Shown here in pieces: positions 1-8,817 of a stretch of DNA of 64,000 nucleotides. The notes beneath the pieces are model-generated. The model was not told where the DNA came from. It worked only from the letters and a program-made list of their open reading frames with translations, and did no database searches. The stretch is taken from assembly GCA_964445195.1 (NCBI GenBank), contig CAYUKA010000004.1:1-64000 (forward strand), read 5' to 3'. Source of the stretch: UM-FILTER-47-13 sp964445195. Its GTDB lineage: Bacteria; Pseudomonadota; Alphaproteobacteria; Micavibrionales; Micavibrionaceae. Position 1 is the first letter of the stretch. Each line of letters begins with the position of its first letter. The position numbers and the translations under genes were made by a program.

Positions 1-109
1 GGCTGGATGATGGACCGCGCAAGAAAATCACGCTACTTTTGCAACAGGTCTAATTTTCACAATGATAGTTAATTGATTCTCTTCTAGCATTGTAATAAGT
101 GTATTGTCT

Positions 110-600
110 TTAGAGGATATATATTAATTCTGAACGATATCTAAGCGCCCGATTAAAGAAGTGCCGCGTAGCCTTGTCTCTTGCTTCTGCATCAGTGAGC
201 ACAATGTTCCGCATCTCGTTGTCCTTCTGGAACATCTTGATTGCCCCCTGGAAGAAAGCCTGCGCGAAGGCCGTGTAGACAACATCCGGCGGGTTATTGC
301 GTAACATTTCCGAGAGATCTTCGTCCATGATCTCTCGGTTAACACGTTCAAAGCGGATCATGTCTTCTTCGGTGAAATCAGTGCCGTGGCGTTCGTTGAA
401 CGCCTTGACGATCTCCGAAAGCTCTTTCTGTTCATCGTCGGTGTAGGGCTTGGCCCCGAACTCGCTGATCGCCTTGGCCTGATATCTCCTTCAGGTGCTC
501 GGTCGAAAACTTCTGAATCGTGGTGACGATGATCCGCGCGCCCTTGGCAATGGCTTCTTTGAGCTGCCTGGATGTTCCGTCGATCTTCTTGACGACAAAC
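110..600 (-). pseudogene. hsdR remnant: type I restriction enzyme R subunit with internal deletion
   Basis: Two separate parts of a type I restriction HsdR protein are read from the minus strand. Roughly 600–475 encodes the helicase segment (QLKEAI..GARIIVTTIQKFSTEHLK, then EISGQ). Roughly 480–110 encodes the C-terminal helical segment (AKAISEFGAKPYTDDE, FNERHGTDFTEEDMIRFE, NREIMDEDL, RNNPPDVVY, TRHFFNRALR). In intact HsdR these parts are hundreds of residues apart. Here they meet near 470–482 and change reading frame at the junction, so the gene is deleted internally and broken. No hsdS or hsdM is present. The remnant lies just beyond the 3' end of tRNA-Arg, a common island insertion point. 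Assignment to HsdR rests on recognised family wording and is fairly sure; the exact 5' limit is not. Confidence 0.75.
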
Positions 601-816
601 CACGCTACACCCTGGAGGAGTCGTTCGAACTCGCTATGCGATTCCTCTCAAGCCCTTGGAATATATGGGCAAAGGGAGACTTGGCGTGGAAAAGAACGGT
701 CCTGAGACTGGCATTTTGTGAGCCTTTGGCCCACTGCCGGAATCAGGGACTTCGAACCCCGAATCTAGCCTTTCCTTTCAAGGCTTTAGCAGGTTTTCAG
801 GTCCAAGAATGTGAGA

Positions 817-893
817 TGGCGCGCCCGGCAGGACTCGAACCTGCAACCTACTGCTTAGAAGGCAGTTGCTCTATCCGGTTGAGCTACGGGCGC
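817..893 (-). tRNA. tRNA-Arg (anticodon TCT)
   Basis: Read on the minus strand this folds as a full cloverleaf. The acceptor stem is GCGCCCG/CGGGCGC, the anticodon stem is CTGCC/GGCAG around loop TTCTAAG with anticodon TCT, and the T arm is GCAGG-TTCGAGT-CCTGC. The discriminator is G at 820 and the CCA end is encoded at 817–819. It decodes AGA. Its 3' end faces the broken restriction gene to the left, which fits past use as an integration site. Confidence 0.95.
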
Positions 894-951
894 CTGTCTT
901 TAAGAGTAGCCTATTAGCGGAAAAAACCCAAGAGACGCAAGAATAATCGGC

Positions 952-1263
952 CTATGTCGCCGCGTCTTCCCCGGGCGGGATGTAACGGAAATTATCACCG
1001 TAATTGCGCGGCTGAACCCGCCGTTCGCACTCGGCCGCAACCGTGTACTGCCAGCCTTTGTCCTCAGCAAAGGCAACCGCCTGCTCCTGACTGTCAAACT
1101 TGAGCTGCACCTGGTTCAGCGTATCACCCGAAGACGTCCAGCCCATCAGCGCCTCCGGCTCCCGCGGGGTTTCGGTTTCATACTCAAGGATCCAAGAGCC
1201 GGTTTTGGCGCGGCCTGACTGCATGGCGGTTTTAGCAGGTTTATAGATACGAACCTTTTTCAT
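952..1263 (-). CDS. ETC complex I subunit, NDUFS4 (18 kDa/AQDQ)-like
   Basis: This 103-residue protein matches the short alphaproteobacterial version of NDUFS4, an accessory subunit of NADH:ubiquinone oxidoreductase on the cytoplasmic arm of complex I. Supporting signatures are the start MKKVRIYKPAKTAMQSG, the central SWILEYE, the PLMGWTSS-like segment (ALMGWTSSGDTLNQ), LKFDSQEQAVAFAE and the C-terminal YGDNFRY. The start ATG at 1263 is chosen because the upstream in-frame extension overlaps the next gene and does not resemble the family. The gene stands alone, 10 bp after the anti-sigma gene and not inside a nuo operon, as is usual for this subunit in the class. Confidence 0.88.
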   Translation of the reverse strand: MKKVRIYKPAKTAMQSGRAKTGSWILEYETETPREPEALMGWTSSGDTLNQVQLKFDSQEQAVAFAEDKGWQYTVAAECERRVQPRNYGDNFRYIPPGEDAAT

Positions 1264-1273
1264 GTTTAAAAAT

Positions 1274-1921
1274 CTACCAGCGATAGATGCGGCGGGCAAG
1301 GATACCGAGCACGGCCGCCATGAAAATAAACGGCAGGAAATGAAACACGAGGATATGTGACGGCCCATCCGCCATGCAGGTAAAACGCAAAGACACCCAA
1401 CCGAGTGCGCCAACGGCCAGCACGCTCATGAATGTCATCCAACCCGGCTGCGTTGTCGCCCCGCGCCGCACCAACAAGCACAACGTCGCGACCGGCACAA
1501 ATCCCATTAACAGCGCGTCACTGAAACAATGATGCCAGTGAATATGTCCAAACGTCACACCCTTGACACAAATATCGCAAAGAACCCAGAGCAAAAAGAC
1601 ACCGAAAAGTGTGGTAGGCACTGCCAGCATCCAGCGTTTTTGCTGCATATCGGGAACCGCCAGCCAGCCGGCTGTGTAGGCCGCGGTAACGGCAATACCC
1701 AGCGCCAATCCCACCTCAAACAGGAACGGCGCCTGTTGCATTTGCTCCATCAGGTCCATGCGCAGGCCCAGAAAATGGATCACCCCGGCCAGGTACGCCA
1801 GTGTCAGTACAAACCAGGGTGTAATATAGAGCGCGGGCCGCCAGACACGCTTAACGGGCGTCAACTCCTCTGTCAGTTCGCCAATCAGGCTGTCTAGATC
1901 TGTGTCTTTATCACGACTCAT
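1274..1921 (-). CDS. NrsF-family (DUF1109) anti-sigma factor, integral membrane
   Basis: A 215-residue protein with a soluble N-terminal tail (SRDKDTDLDSLIGELTEELTPV) followed by about six hydrophobic membrane segments. This is the DUF1109/NrsF plan; family members hold a partner ECF sigma factor at the inner membrane. The characteristic segments are VKRVWRP after the tail and the HIHWHHCFSDALLMG loop. Start ATG at 1921 overlaps the end of the upstream ECF sigma gene by 11 bp, so the pair is translationally linked, as expected for a sigma/anti-sigma couple. The signal released upon is not evident here; known NrsF relatives respond to metal or oxidative stress. Confidence 0.85.
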   Translation of the reverse strand: MSRDKDTDLDSLIGELTEELTPVKRVWRPALYITPWFVLTLAYLAGVIHFLGLRMDLMEQMQQAPFLFEVGLALGIAVTAAYTAGWLAVPDMQQKRWMLAVPTTLFGVFLLWVLCDICVKGVTFGHIHWHHCFSDALLMGFVPVATLCLLVRRGATTQPGWMTFMSVLAVGALGWVSLRFTCMADGPSHILVFHFLPFIFMAAVLGILARRIYRW

Positions 1922-2483
1922 GGGTACCCAACATTTGTTCCAGTTTCTTCTGCGTCCTGTGCGCCGATACCTTGACGGCGGAAACACTCATATCCATCCT
2001 GTCCGCAACCTCCTGTGCCGAGTAACCCTCAACTTTCATCAGGATATAAACCTCCCGCTGCCTGTCCGGCAAATTCGCGAGAGCTTTCTCGACATCCTTT
2101 AATTCGCCGGCAAAGGGTAATTCGGTTACATGCTGGCGCTGAAAATTTAAATCGTCCGTTGAAGCTTGTTTGTGGTCGCGGGCGCTATAATGCTTGCGCA
2201 GGAAATCCGTCCGCCGGAAGCTGATAATGGCCGACAGCCACGGTTTAAACGCCCGGTCCGGCGCATATGTATTCAGGGACTTATGCACGGAAATCAGAAC
2301 TTCCTGCGTTATGTCGTCGATCCAGTCCGGATTGGCCAGTGACGGCGTAATAAAATTACGAATATAGGGGACGATATCACGCAACAGAAGGTTATAGGCT
2401 TTCTTATCGCCGGCCTGGGCCTTGACGGCCCAGTCGTCCCACATCATTTCACGGTCGTTGGCCGGCGGCCGGATATCGATCAT
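1911..2483 (-). CDS. ECF-family RNA polymerase sigma factor
   Basis: A 190-residue sigma-70 family protein of the extracytoplasmic-function class. Region 2 is seen as AYNLLLRDIVPYIRNFI with the core-binding DDITQEVLISVHKSL and FKPWLSAIISFRRTDFLRK. Region 4 is LPDRQREVYILMKVEGYSAQEVADRMDMSVSAVKV, with its helix-turn-helix. Start ATG at 2483 (MIDIRPP) is preferred over a longer reading frame because that extension would run into tRNA-Pro. The anti-sigma gene overlaps its stop. The promoter of the pair would have to lie in the 40 bp between 2483 and the tRNA, or the pair is co-transcribed behind the tRNA. Confidence 0.9.
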   Translation of the reverse strand: MIDIRPPANDREMMWDDWAVKAQAGDKKAYNLLLRDIVPYIRNFITPSLANPDWIDDITQEVLISVHKSLNTYAPDRAFKPWLSAIISFRRTDFLRKHYSARDHKQASTDDLNFQRQHVTELPFAGELKDVEKALANLPDRQREVYILMKVEGYSAQEVADRMDMSVSAVKVSAHRTQKKLEQMLGTHES

Positions 2484-2523
2484 TAGTCCCGTTTCGATCT
2501 GACAGCAGGATTGCGATGAAAAC

Positions 2524-2600
2524 TGGTCGGGGTGGAGGGATTCGAACCCCCGATCTCTCGGTCCCAAACCGAGCGCTTTACCAGACTAAGCCACACCCCG
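2524..2600 (-). tRNA. tRNA-Pro (anticodon TGG)
   Basis: The minus strand gives a complete cloverleaf. The acceptor stem is CGGGGTG/CACCCCG, the anticodon stem is CTCGG/CCGAG around loop TTTGGGA with anticodon TGG, and the T arm is CGGGG-GTTCGAAT-CCCTC. The discriminator is A at 2527, with an encoded CCA at 2524–2526. It decodes CCA and wobble Pro codons. Confidence 0.95.
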
Positions 2601-2638
2601 GGCCTTCAAAGCGTTGATAAGTATTAGCCAAACCTGCC

Positions 2639-3139
2639 TTAAGGAGCAAGCGAATTGCCGTCTGCACTCAAAAACACGATATCGCCGGGCACAATACCCA
2701 ACCGTGCGGCTGTGCCTCCATTCAGTTCCAACACGCTCAATACCGGCCCCTGTGACGGAATCGGCGTTTCATCAAGGGGAACCGCATTTTCATGAATATG
2801 ATGAATAATGCCGCTCTCACGAATATACAAAATATCGAGAGGGATATAGGTATTCTGCATCCAGAAGTTTCGTGGCGCTTCGGCTGCGAACATAAACAGC
2901 ATGCCATGATCGGCAGGCATGTTATTGCGGAACATAAGCCCCTGCATGATTTCCTGCGGCGTCCTGGCCAGTTCGACGTTAAACCGGTGTTCCTGCGCGC
3001 CTTGCCCCGATTTGATCACCAATGTTTGCGTTTGCACCTGGCTGTAATCAAAATCGCGCGCGCCGCCCTGCCCTTCTTCAGCGCAGGCCGCCGGAATGAA
3101 CAGCAGCATAACAAGAGCGATATGTAGCAGCTTCCTCAT
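2639..3139 (-). CDS. DUF192 family exported protein
   Basis: A 166-residue protein with an N-terminal export signal (RKLLHIALVMLLFIPAACA), cleaved near residue 19–20; the cysteine there could also make it a lipoprotein, but the lipobox is poor. The mature part carries DUF192 signatures: VELARTPQEIMQGLMFR, MPADHGMLFMF, RNFWMQNTYIPLDILYI and VLELNGGTAARLGI. The family's biochemical role is not established; structures show a small beta-barrel-like fold. Start ATG at 3139 overlaps the stop of the transporter gene in an ATGA arrangement, which supports both this start and co-translation with it. Confidence 0.85.
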   Translation of the reverse strand: MRKLLHIALVMLLFIPAACAEEGQGGARDFDYSQVQTQTLVIKSGQGAQEHRFNVELARTPQEIMQGLMFRNNMPADHGMLFMFAAEAPRNFWMQNTYIPLDILYIRESGIIHHIHENAVPLDETPIPSQGPVLSVLELNGGTAARLGIVPGDIVFLSADGNSLAP

Positions 3140-4509
3140 AGGGCGAAGAATACCAGCCACGCATAAACCGTGGCAATGACGATTGTCAGCAGCATAAGCG
3201 GAAACGCCAGCTTGAGGAACTCAATAAAGCCAATCCGTTGTCCGGCCCGCTCGGCATAGCTGGCAACCATGACGTTCGCGCTGGCGCCGATCAGCGAGCC
3301 ATTCCCCCCCAGACACGCGCCAAGCGACAGGCACCACCATAGCGGCTCAATCGCTTCCGGCCCGCCGAGATCGGCTTCCATCGCCTCGATCAGCGGAATC
3401 ATCGTCGCCACAAACGGGATGTTATCGACAATCGCCGACAGTACAGCCGAGGACCACAGGATGAACATGCCGGCCATGGCGATATTGCCCTCGGTCAGCG
3501 CCAGAACTTCCGTCGCCGCCATCCCCAGCAGCCCGGTATGCTCCACGCCGTAAACCAGAACGAACAGGCCGATAAAGAAGAAGATCGTTTCCCATTCAAC
3601 GGTCTGAAATGCGCTGTGAACTTTGTGCGATTGCTCTTCCGGCTTGAACTTGTAGCATTGCAGCAACATCAGCAAAGCCGCGCCGGTCATGGCGATCGTA
3701 CCCGGCTCCCATCCGTGATCGTGACCCCAGACGAAGGAAAAGATGACCAGCGCAATTACGCCCAGAGACTTGTAGAGCAGTTCCCAGTCCTTGATTGCAG
3801 CATAAGGATCATACATCATGAGTCCGGCGCGCGAGCGCTTGGAGGCCGTCAGCTTGCGGCCCCAGATCAGGTCGAAAATCACCGTCATCACAATGAAGAT
3901 AACTAATGAAGCCGGGCCAACGTTATAGACAAAATCCATAAAGCTGAAACCGACAGCAGAGCCAATCAGGATGTTCGGCGGGTCGCCGATCAGGGTCGCC
4001 ATGCCACCAACATTTGAGGCAAAAATCTGTGTAAAAAGAAAAGGGTATGCCTTTAATTTCAACTGTTCTGTTAACAAAAGCGTGACCGGTACAATCAGCA
4101 TCACCGTTGTCACGTTATCAAGCAGCGCTGAAAAGACGGCGGTGACGATCGCCAATGTAATCAGAAGCAAGCGGGGGTTCGCCCGCACCATCTTCGCCGA
4201 AAAAATCGCCACAAACTGGAAGATACCGCAGTCCTTGGTAATACCGACGATTACCATCATACCGATCAGCAGAAAGATCGTATTAAAATCGATCCCCTCG
4301 ATCATCAGGTGATGATTGAGAACACCGAGCAATACCAATGCGCCCGCACCCAGCATGGAGATTATGGCGCGGTTGATACGCTCGGATACGATAAATACGT
4401 AAGCGATCACCAGGATCACCGTCGCGGTAATCATGGGGTCCCAGCCAAAAACAACTGTGGAAAGAGAATCGTGAACCGCATCGTGCGCGGAACCATGAGG
4501 TGAAGCCAT
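3136..4509 (-). CDS. ArsB/NhaD-type ion transporter (IT superfamily), probable Na+/H+ antiporter
   Basis: A 457-residue polytopic membrane protein with about eleven to twelve hydrophobic segments. Two inverted-repeat halves each hold a family motif: LLDNVTTVMLIVP and ASNVGGMATLIGDPPNILIG in the first half, IVDNIPFVATMIPLIEAM and CLGGNGSLIGASANVM in the second. These are typical of NhaD and related ArsB/P-like permeases. Na+/H+ antiport is more likely than arsenite export because no ars gene is near, but substrate is an inference. A strong ribosome site (AAAAGGAGCG) precedes ATG 4509. It forms an overlapping pair with the DUF192 gene. Around 4021–4080 codon use is clearly more AT-rich than in the rest of the gene. 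Confidence 0.85.
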   Translation of the reverse strand: MASPHGSAHDAVHDSLSTVVFGWDPMITATVILVIAYVFIVSERINRAIISMLGAGALVLLGVLNHHLMIEGIDFNTIFLLIGMMVIVGITKDCGIFQFVAIFSAKMVRANPRLLLITLAIVTAVFSALLDNVTTVMLIVPVTLLLTEQLKLKAYPFLFTQIFASNVGGMATLIGDPPNILIGSAVGFSFMDFVYNVGPASLVIFIVMTVIFDLIWGRKLTASKRSRAGLMMYDPYAAIKDWELLYKSLGVIALVIFSFVWGHDHGWEPGTIAMTGAALLMLLQCYKFKPEEQSHKVHSAFQTVEWETIFFFIGLFVLVYGVEHTGLLGMAATEVLALTEGNIAMAGMFILWSSAVLSAIVDNIPFVATMIPLIEAMEADLGGPEAIEPLWWCLSLGACLGGNGSLIGASANVMVASYAERAGQRIGFIEFLKLAFPLMLLTIVIATVYAWLVFFAL

Positions 4510-4593
4510 TATACGCTCCTTTTATATTTTACTCGTACTCGTTTGTTAACCCAAACGACGATGAGTAAACTCAAAAAATAGGGCTAAAACGCC

Positions 4594-5052
4594 TTATTCC
4601 TTGAAATTAGTCATCTCGTCTATCACCGATTGTTCGGACATCATGCCTACAAGTTTGCCACTGTCCTTTTCAATAACGGGCAGCGGACTGCCATATTTTG
4701 TCAATATGCGTACCGCTTCCCACGTATGTGTCGTCGGGTACAGGGTCTTCATCTTCGTATCCATGATTTCCCCGACCGTTTTTTTGCGTATTTTTTTCAG
4801 CTTCCTGGCAACATTCGGTGCTGCACCGGCGGCAAAACCAAGCTTGTTCAAACCGTCTTCCATCGTCACCGAAACCGGCAACATATTCTTCAAAATGATA
4901 TGTAAACTGAATGTCCCGACCAGTTTTCCCTGAGCGTCAATGACAGGCGCCCACCGCAGGGATTTGTCGGATAAAAGAGAGATAGCGTCCGTGACTTTCA
5001 TATCCGGCGTCACGGTAATTACATCGGTAATCATAGAGTCTTCGCAAGGCAT
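4594..5052 (-). CDS. CBS-domain pair protein
   Basis: A 152-residue stand-alone Bateman module. CBS1 is MPCEDSMITDVITVTPDMKVTD..LVGTFS (about 1–60) and CBS2 is VGEIMDTKMKTLYPTTHTWEAVRIL..KLVGMMSEQSVIDEM (about 92–150), joined by a basic linker (NVARKLKKIRKKT). Such domains bind adenosine nucleotides, but no effector domain is attached. GGAGG sits 8 bp before ATG 5052. It lies between the transporter and the hydrolase on the same strand and may sense energy state for the transporter; that link is only an inference from position. Confidence 0.85.
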   Translation of the reverse strand: MPCEDSMITDVITVTPDMKVTDAISLLSDKSLRWAPVIDAQGKLVGTFSLHIILKNMLPVSVTMEDGLNKLGFAAGAAPNVARKLKKIRKKTVGEIMDTKMKTLYPTTHTWEAVRILTKYGSPLPVIEKDSGKLVGMMSEQSVIDEMTNFKE

Positions 5053-5127
5053 GGCATCATCCTCCGCAAATTTCGTCCGGACTATGCGCCTCTCCTGTTA
5101 GCGATGCAAGTGAAAAATCGAATTTTT

Positions 5128-5989
5128 TCAATCGCCGTTTGTAATAGTTGACTGGTAAAGCGTTTCCAGCCAACCCAGAACCGCCGGCCCGAGGCCGTGA
5201 TTGTACGTGTCGTTATGGCCAGAGGACGGCAAGGTAATAAACTCTTTCGGCTCATTGGCCCTCGCGTACACAGCCTGCCCCATACTATACGGTACAACCA
5301 TATCACGCTGACCATGCACAATGAGCAGCGGCGCCGTTACATGATCAATTTTCCTGATCGTCTCATAGCGGTCGCGCATCAATATATTCAATGGCAGCCA
5401 GAAATGCGTGCGCCGCGCAAGATCAATGAAGCTGGTATAAGGAGCCTCTAGAATCACCCCCCCCGACATCCCGGTATGTTGTCGAGGCCAATTGTACAGC
5501 CACACCGCTTCCAAGAGATTCTCCATATATAACAATATCTTGATAGTTCTTATTATGAGATTGAATTAACCATGACAGGAACGCATCGGCATCTTTATAC
5601 AGCCCCTCTTCTGTGGGCTTGCCGGGATTGCCGGCATAACCGCGATAGGCCATAAGCAACGCGCCATAGCCGCGCTTGCGATAGGCTTCAGTCTTCCACG
5701 CGCTTTGCCCCATATGGCTGGCATTGCCATGGAAAAAGACGATCACCGGTTTGCCGTCTGCCGGCGGCTGGTACCAACCTTCAAGTTCCAGACCGTCTTC
5801 CGTCACGACATTCACAACCTCAATATCCGGTACACCGAAACGTGCGGGATCCTGCCTGTCGGGATCAGGGAAATACATAAAGCTGCGCTGTATAACGAAC
5901 AGGAACAGGGCCACCGCAACATAGAGCAACAGTCCGCCCAACAGGTAATCCAGCATCTTCTTTTTTAGATACCTCTTATCTATCATCAT
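5128..5989 (-). pseudogene. Alpha/beta hydrolase (BEM46/S9-like), frameshifted at a G8 tract
   Basis: Two overlapping reading frames together encode one membrane-anchored alpha/beta hydrolase. Part one (5989 to about 5457) has a signal anchor at residues 14–34, the oxyanion motif VIVFFHGNASHMGQ, and the nucleophile elbow YGESLGSG. Part two (to 5128) continues GGVILEAPYTSFIDLA, then the acid in LLIVHGQRDMVVP and the histidine in SSGHNDTY. The junction is a run of eight G on the minus strand (5457–5464). Seven G would restore DVGGVILEAPYTSF exactly, so the gene carries one extra base. This could be a sequencing slip, a phase-variable switch or a real loss. All catalytic residues are intact on either side. 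It starts 2 bp after the MsbA-like gene. Confidence 0.85.
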
Positions 5990-5991
5990 AA

Positions 5992-7770
5992 TCAGGCACT
6001 CAGACCTGTTTTGTACATGCGGGCATACAGTCCGCTCTGTGCCATTAACTGTTCATGCGTGCCGCTCTCCGCGATACGCCCTTTATCCAGCACAATAATC
6101 TGATCGGCATCCTGAACTGTAGACAGGCGATGAGCAATCACCAAAACCGTACGTCCCTTCTGCAGGCTTTCAAGCGATGCCTGAATCGCCCGCTCCGACT
6201 CATTATCAAGCGCCGAAGTCGCCTCATCCAGCAGAAGGATCGGCGCATCACACAAAATAGCGCGGGCAATGGCAATCCGCTGCCGCTGGCCACCGGACAG
6301 CTTGACCCCCTGCTCACCGAGGCGCGTGTCATAGCCTTCCGGCATTGCGGTAATAAACTCATCCGCAGCCGCCATTTGTGCGGCTTTACGAATAGCTTCA
6401 TCGCCAGAATCCGGCGCGCCATAGGCGATATTCGCTTTCACCGTATCGTCAAAAATCGTGATGTCCTGTGACACCAGAGCAATATGCCGGCGCAGGCTCT
6501 GCAGCGTCACGTCGCGGATATCATGGCCGCCAACCGTCACCGCCCCGTCATTCACATCGTAAAAGCGGGCGACAAGGTTCATGGCTGTTGTCTTGCCGCT
6601 GCCCGACGGACCGACCAGTGCGGTAACCCTGCCCGCCGGTGCGGTGAAAGACACCTCGTGCAAGGCGTTCTCCGTCCCATCCTCGCCATAGGAGAATGAA
6701 ACGTTATCGAATACGACAGCGGGATTTTTGACCGCCAGATCGACCGCCCCGTCTTTATCGACAATCTCCGCCCGGCTATCCATCATCTCAAAAATCCGTT
6801 CCGCCGCACCCAGTCCCATCTGCAGCGTGTTATTCAGCTTCGCAAGCCGCTTCATCGGTTCATAGGCCAGTGCAAACGCGGTAATGAAAGAGCTGAGCGC
6901 CCCAACCGTCAGGCTGCCGTCAGCGACCTGGAAGCCGCCATAGATAATGACCGCCATCACCGCCAGCCCCAGCAGCGTTTCGTTAAACGGCGTCGCCAGC
7001 GTCGCAATGCGGATGGCCTTCACGTTCAGGTCACGCACGCGGTCAATCGCCGCGCCGGAGCGGTTACGTTCAAAAGCCTCCGCATCGTAGGCCTTGACCT
7101 GCCGTACGCCCTGAAAAATCTGGATCAGCAGCGCGGTCAGTGTGCCCGTTTCAGCTTGTATATTCTTCGAGACTTTGCGCAGCCGCCGCCCGATCCACGC
7201 GACGATCAGCGCAGCGAACGGAAAGGCAAAAAAAGACAGCGCCGCCAGCTTCCAGTCCTGATAGAACATCAACCCAACCAGCATAATCAGGGTCAGGAAA
7301 TTGCGCCCGATCCCGGTCAACGTGTCCGAAACCGCGCCACGTACGGCCTGTACGTCACTTATAATCCGCGACACCAGCTGGCCGCTCGGGTTGCCGTGAA
7401 AGAACTTCAGGTCCAGTCCCAGCAGGCCGGAAAACAACTCGCGCTGGATATCGGCAACAATGCACTGGCCGATACGGTTCATCATCATTGTGTGGATATA
7501 GGACGCGATACCGCGCACGAAGAAACACCCGAACACCGCCAGCGCCATCGGCACCACCAGCCCGGACCGGCCGCCAACCAGCACATGATCGAACACCGGC
7601 TCAATCAGCCACGCGAACAGGGCCGTCATAGCCGAGGCCACAACCATGAAACCCAGCGCAATGAAAACATCGCGCATATAGGGCCGCAAATAGGCGCCGG
7701 CCAGCCGCCGCACCATCGACCATGTAGAGATATCAAGGTTTTTCAAAGGCTTTTGCGTATTGTCACTCAT
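5992..7770 (-). CDS. MsbA-like ABC exporter (lipid A/multidrug), fused permease-ATPase
   Basis: A 592-residue half-transporter. The N-terminal membrane domain (about 20–320, six segments) is followed by an ATPase domain with Walker A GPSGSGKTT, Q-loop SQDITIFDD, ABC signature LSGGQRQR, Walker B ILLLDEATSALD and H-loop IAHRLSTV. It would work as a homodimer in the inner membrane. The family includes MsbA, which flips lipid A-core, and many drug exporters; lipid export is favoured by length and by the conserved N-half (LKFFHGNPSGQLVSRIISDV). No lpxK or kdtA is adjacent, so the substrate is not settled. The divergent patatin gene begins 38 bp away, leaving room for back-to-back promoters. Confidence 0.85.
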   Translation of the reverse strand: MSDNTQKPLKNLDISTWSMVRRLAGAYLRPYMRDVFIALGFMVVASAMTALFAWLIEPVFDHVLVGGRSGLVVPMALAVFGCFFVRGIASYIHTMMMNRIGQCIVADIQRELFSGLLGLDLKFFHGNPSGQLVSRIISDVQAVRGAVSDTLTGIGRNFLTLIMLVGLMFYQDWKLAALSFFAFPFAALIVAWIGRRLRKVSKNIQAETGTLTALLIQIFQGVRQVKAYDAEAFERNRSGAAIDRVRDLNVKAIRIATLATPFNETLLGLAVMAVIIYGGFQVADGSLTVGALSSFITAFALAYEPMKRLAKLNNTLQMGLGAAERIFEMMDSRAEIVDKDGAVDLAVKNPAVVFDNVSFSYGEDGTENALHEVSFTAPAGRVTALVGPSGSGKTTAMNLVARFYDVNDGAVTVGGHDIRDVTLQSLRRHIALVSQDITIFDDTVKANIAYGAPDSGDEAIRKAAQMAAADEFITAMPEGYDTRLGEQGVKLSGGQRQRIAIARAILCDAPILLLDEATSALDNESERAIQASLESLQKGRTVLVIAHRLSTVQDADQIIVLDKGRIAESGTHEQLMAQSGLYARMYKTGLSA

Positions 7771-7808
7771 CGTTTTGTGTTATCATTAAATAGAGAGTAT
7801 TGGTACTG

Positions 7809-8792
7809 ATGACAAAGAAAAAAACACCGGATCAACCGGCAAAGCCCAAATTCAAGCCCCCGATCGGCCTCGCGCTCGGCAGCGGTATGGCGCGCGGCTT
7901 CGCGCATATCGGCGTCCTGAAAGGTTTAAACAAGCACGGTATTGAACCGACGATCGTCGCCGGTACCTCAATCGGCGCAGTCGTCGGCGGTTGTTATCTG
8001 GCCGACAGGCTTGATGAGTTCGAAGACTGGGCGCTGTCGCTGACCCGCCGCAACCTTTTCAAATATATGGATTTTCGATCCCGCAGCGCCAGTCTGATCG
8101 GCGGCAAAAAGCTCGAGGCGCTCATGAACCAGCATTTTGCCGATCTGATGATCGAGGAATTGCCGTACCCGTTCATCGCGATCGCCACCGATATTGTCAC
8201 CGGCCATGAAGTCTGGCTGCGTAAGGGCAGCTTCACCGATGCCGTCCGCGCTTCCTTTGCGCTGCCCGGTGTTTTTCCACCGGTACAGCTCAATCACCGC
8301 AACCTGATCGACGGGGCGCTGGTGAACCCGGTGCCCGTCTCCGCCTGTCTGGCCATGGGGGCCCGCCTGACTGTTGCCGTTGACCTGAACGCCGACCTGA
8401 TCGGCAAGGTTGCCAAACCGGGCCAGGGCTACCAGACCGTTGCCGGCTTTGATGTTCTCAGTGATCAGGACGTGACCGAAGAAGATCGTAAGCTGTTTGG
8501 CGGCACCCTGACCAAACGCCTGTTCCGCCGCAGCCCGGATAGCCCGAGCATGTTCGGCGTTATGGTATCCTCGTTAAATATTATCCAGGATCGCCTGACC
8601 CGTTCGCGTCTGGCCGGCGACCCGCCGGATGTTCATATTAAACCGCGTATCGGCCATATCGGCGTGCTGGAATTCGAAAAAGCTGCGGAGATGATCCGGG
8701 AAGGCGAAGATGCCGTTGACCGGGCCCTGCCCCGCCTGAAAGCCGCCGCCGAAATTCTCCTGCCCCCGGCAATGCGGGAAGACGAAAGCTAA
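7809..8792 (+). CDS. Patatin-like phospholipase (RssA-type)
   Basis: A 327-residue serine hydrolase with the patatin catalytic dyad. The glycine-rich oxyanion motif is GLALGSGMARGFAHIGVL (about residues 18–36), the nucleophile serine is in GTSIGA (about 54), and the aspartate is in DGALVNPVP. Such enzymes cleave acyl esters of phospholipids. No signal peptide is seen, so it should act in the cytoplasm or on the inner leaflet. An in-frame TTG lies at 7800, but ATG 7809 has a TAGAGAG ribosome site at workable distance and is preferred. It is transcribed away from the ABC exporter and converges on the HAD gene with 25 bp between stops. Confidence 0.9.
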   Translation: MTKKKTPDQPAKPKFKPPIGLALGSGMARGFAHIGVLKGLNKHGIEPTIVAGTSIGAVVGGCYLADRLDEFEDWALSLTRRNLFKYMDFRSRSASLIGGKKLEALMNQHFADLMIEELPYPFIAIATDIVTGHEVWLRKGSFTDAVRASFALPGVFPPVQLNHRNLIDGALVNPVPVSACLAMGARLTVAVDLNADLIGKVAKPGQGYQTVAGFDVLSDQDVTEEDRKLFGGTLTKRLFRRSPDSPSMFGVMVSSLNIIQDRLTRSRLAGDPPDVHIKPRIGHIGVLEFEKAAEMIREGEDAVDRALPRLKAAAEILLPPAMREDES

Positions 8793-8817
8793 ATAAATTT
8801 ACATAGATATATAATGA

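Noticed and set aside
735..770. A T-arm-like sequence (GGGG-TTCGAAG-TCCC on the minus strand) between the relic and tRNA-Arg
   Set aside because: There is no acceptor, D arm or anticodon arm, and it does not match the neighbouring tRNA-Arg closely enough to call an attachment-site copy.
495..917. A plus-strand open frame of 140 codons over the left edge
   Set aside because: It runs antisense through the hsdR relic and across tRNA-Arg, and its translation resembles no family.
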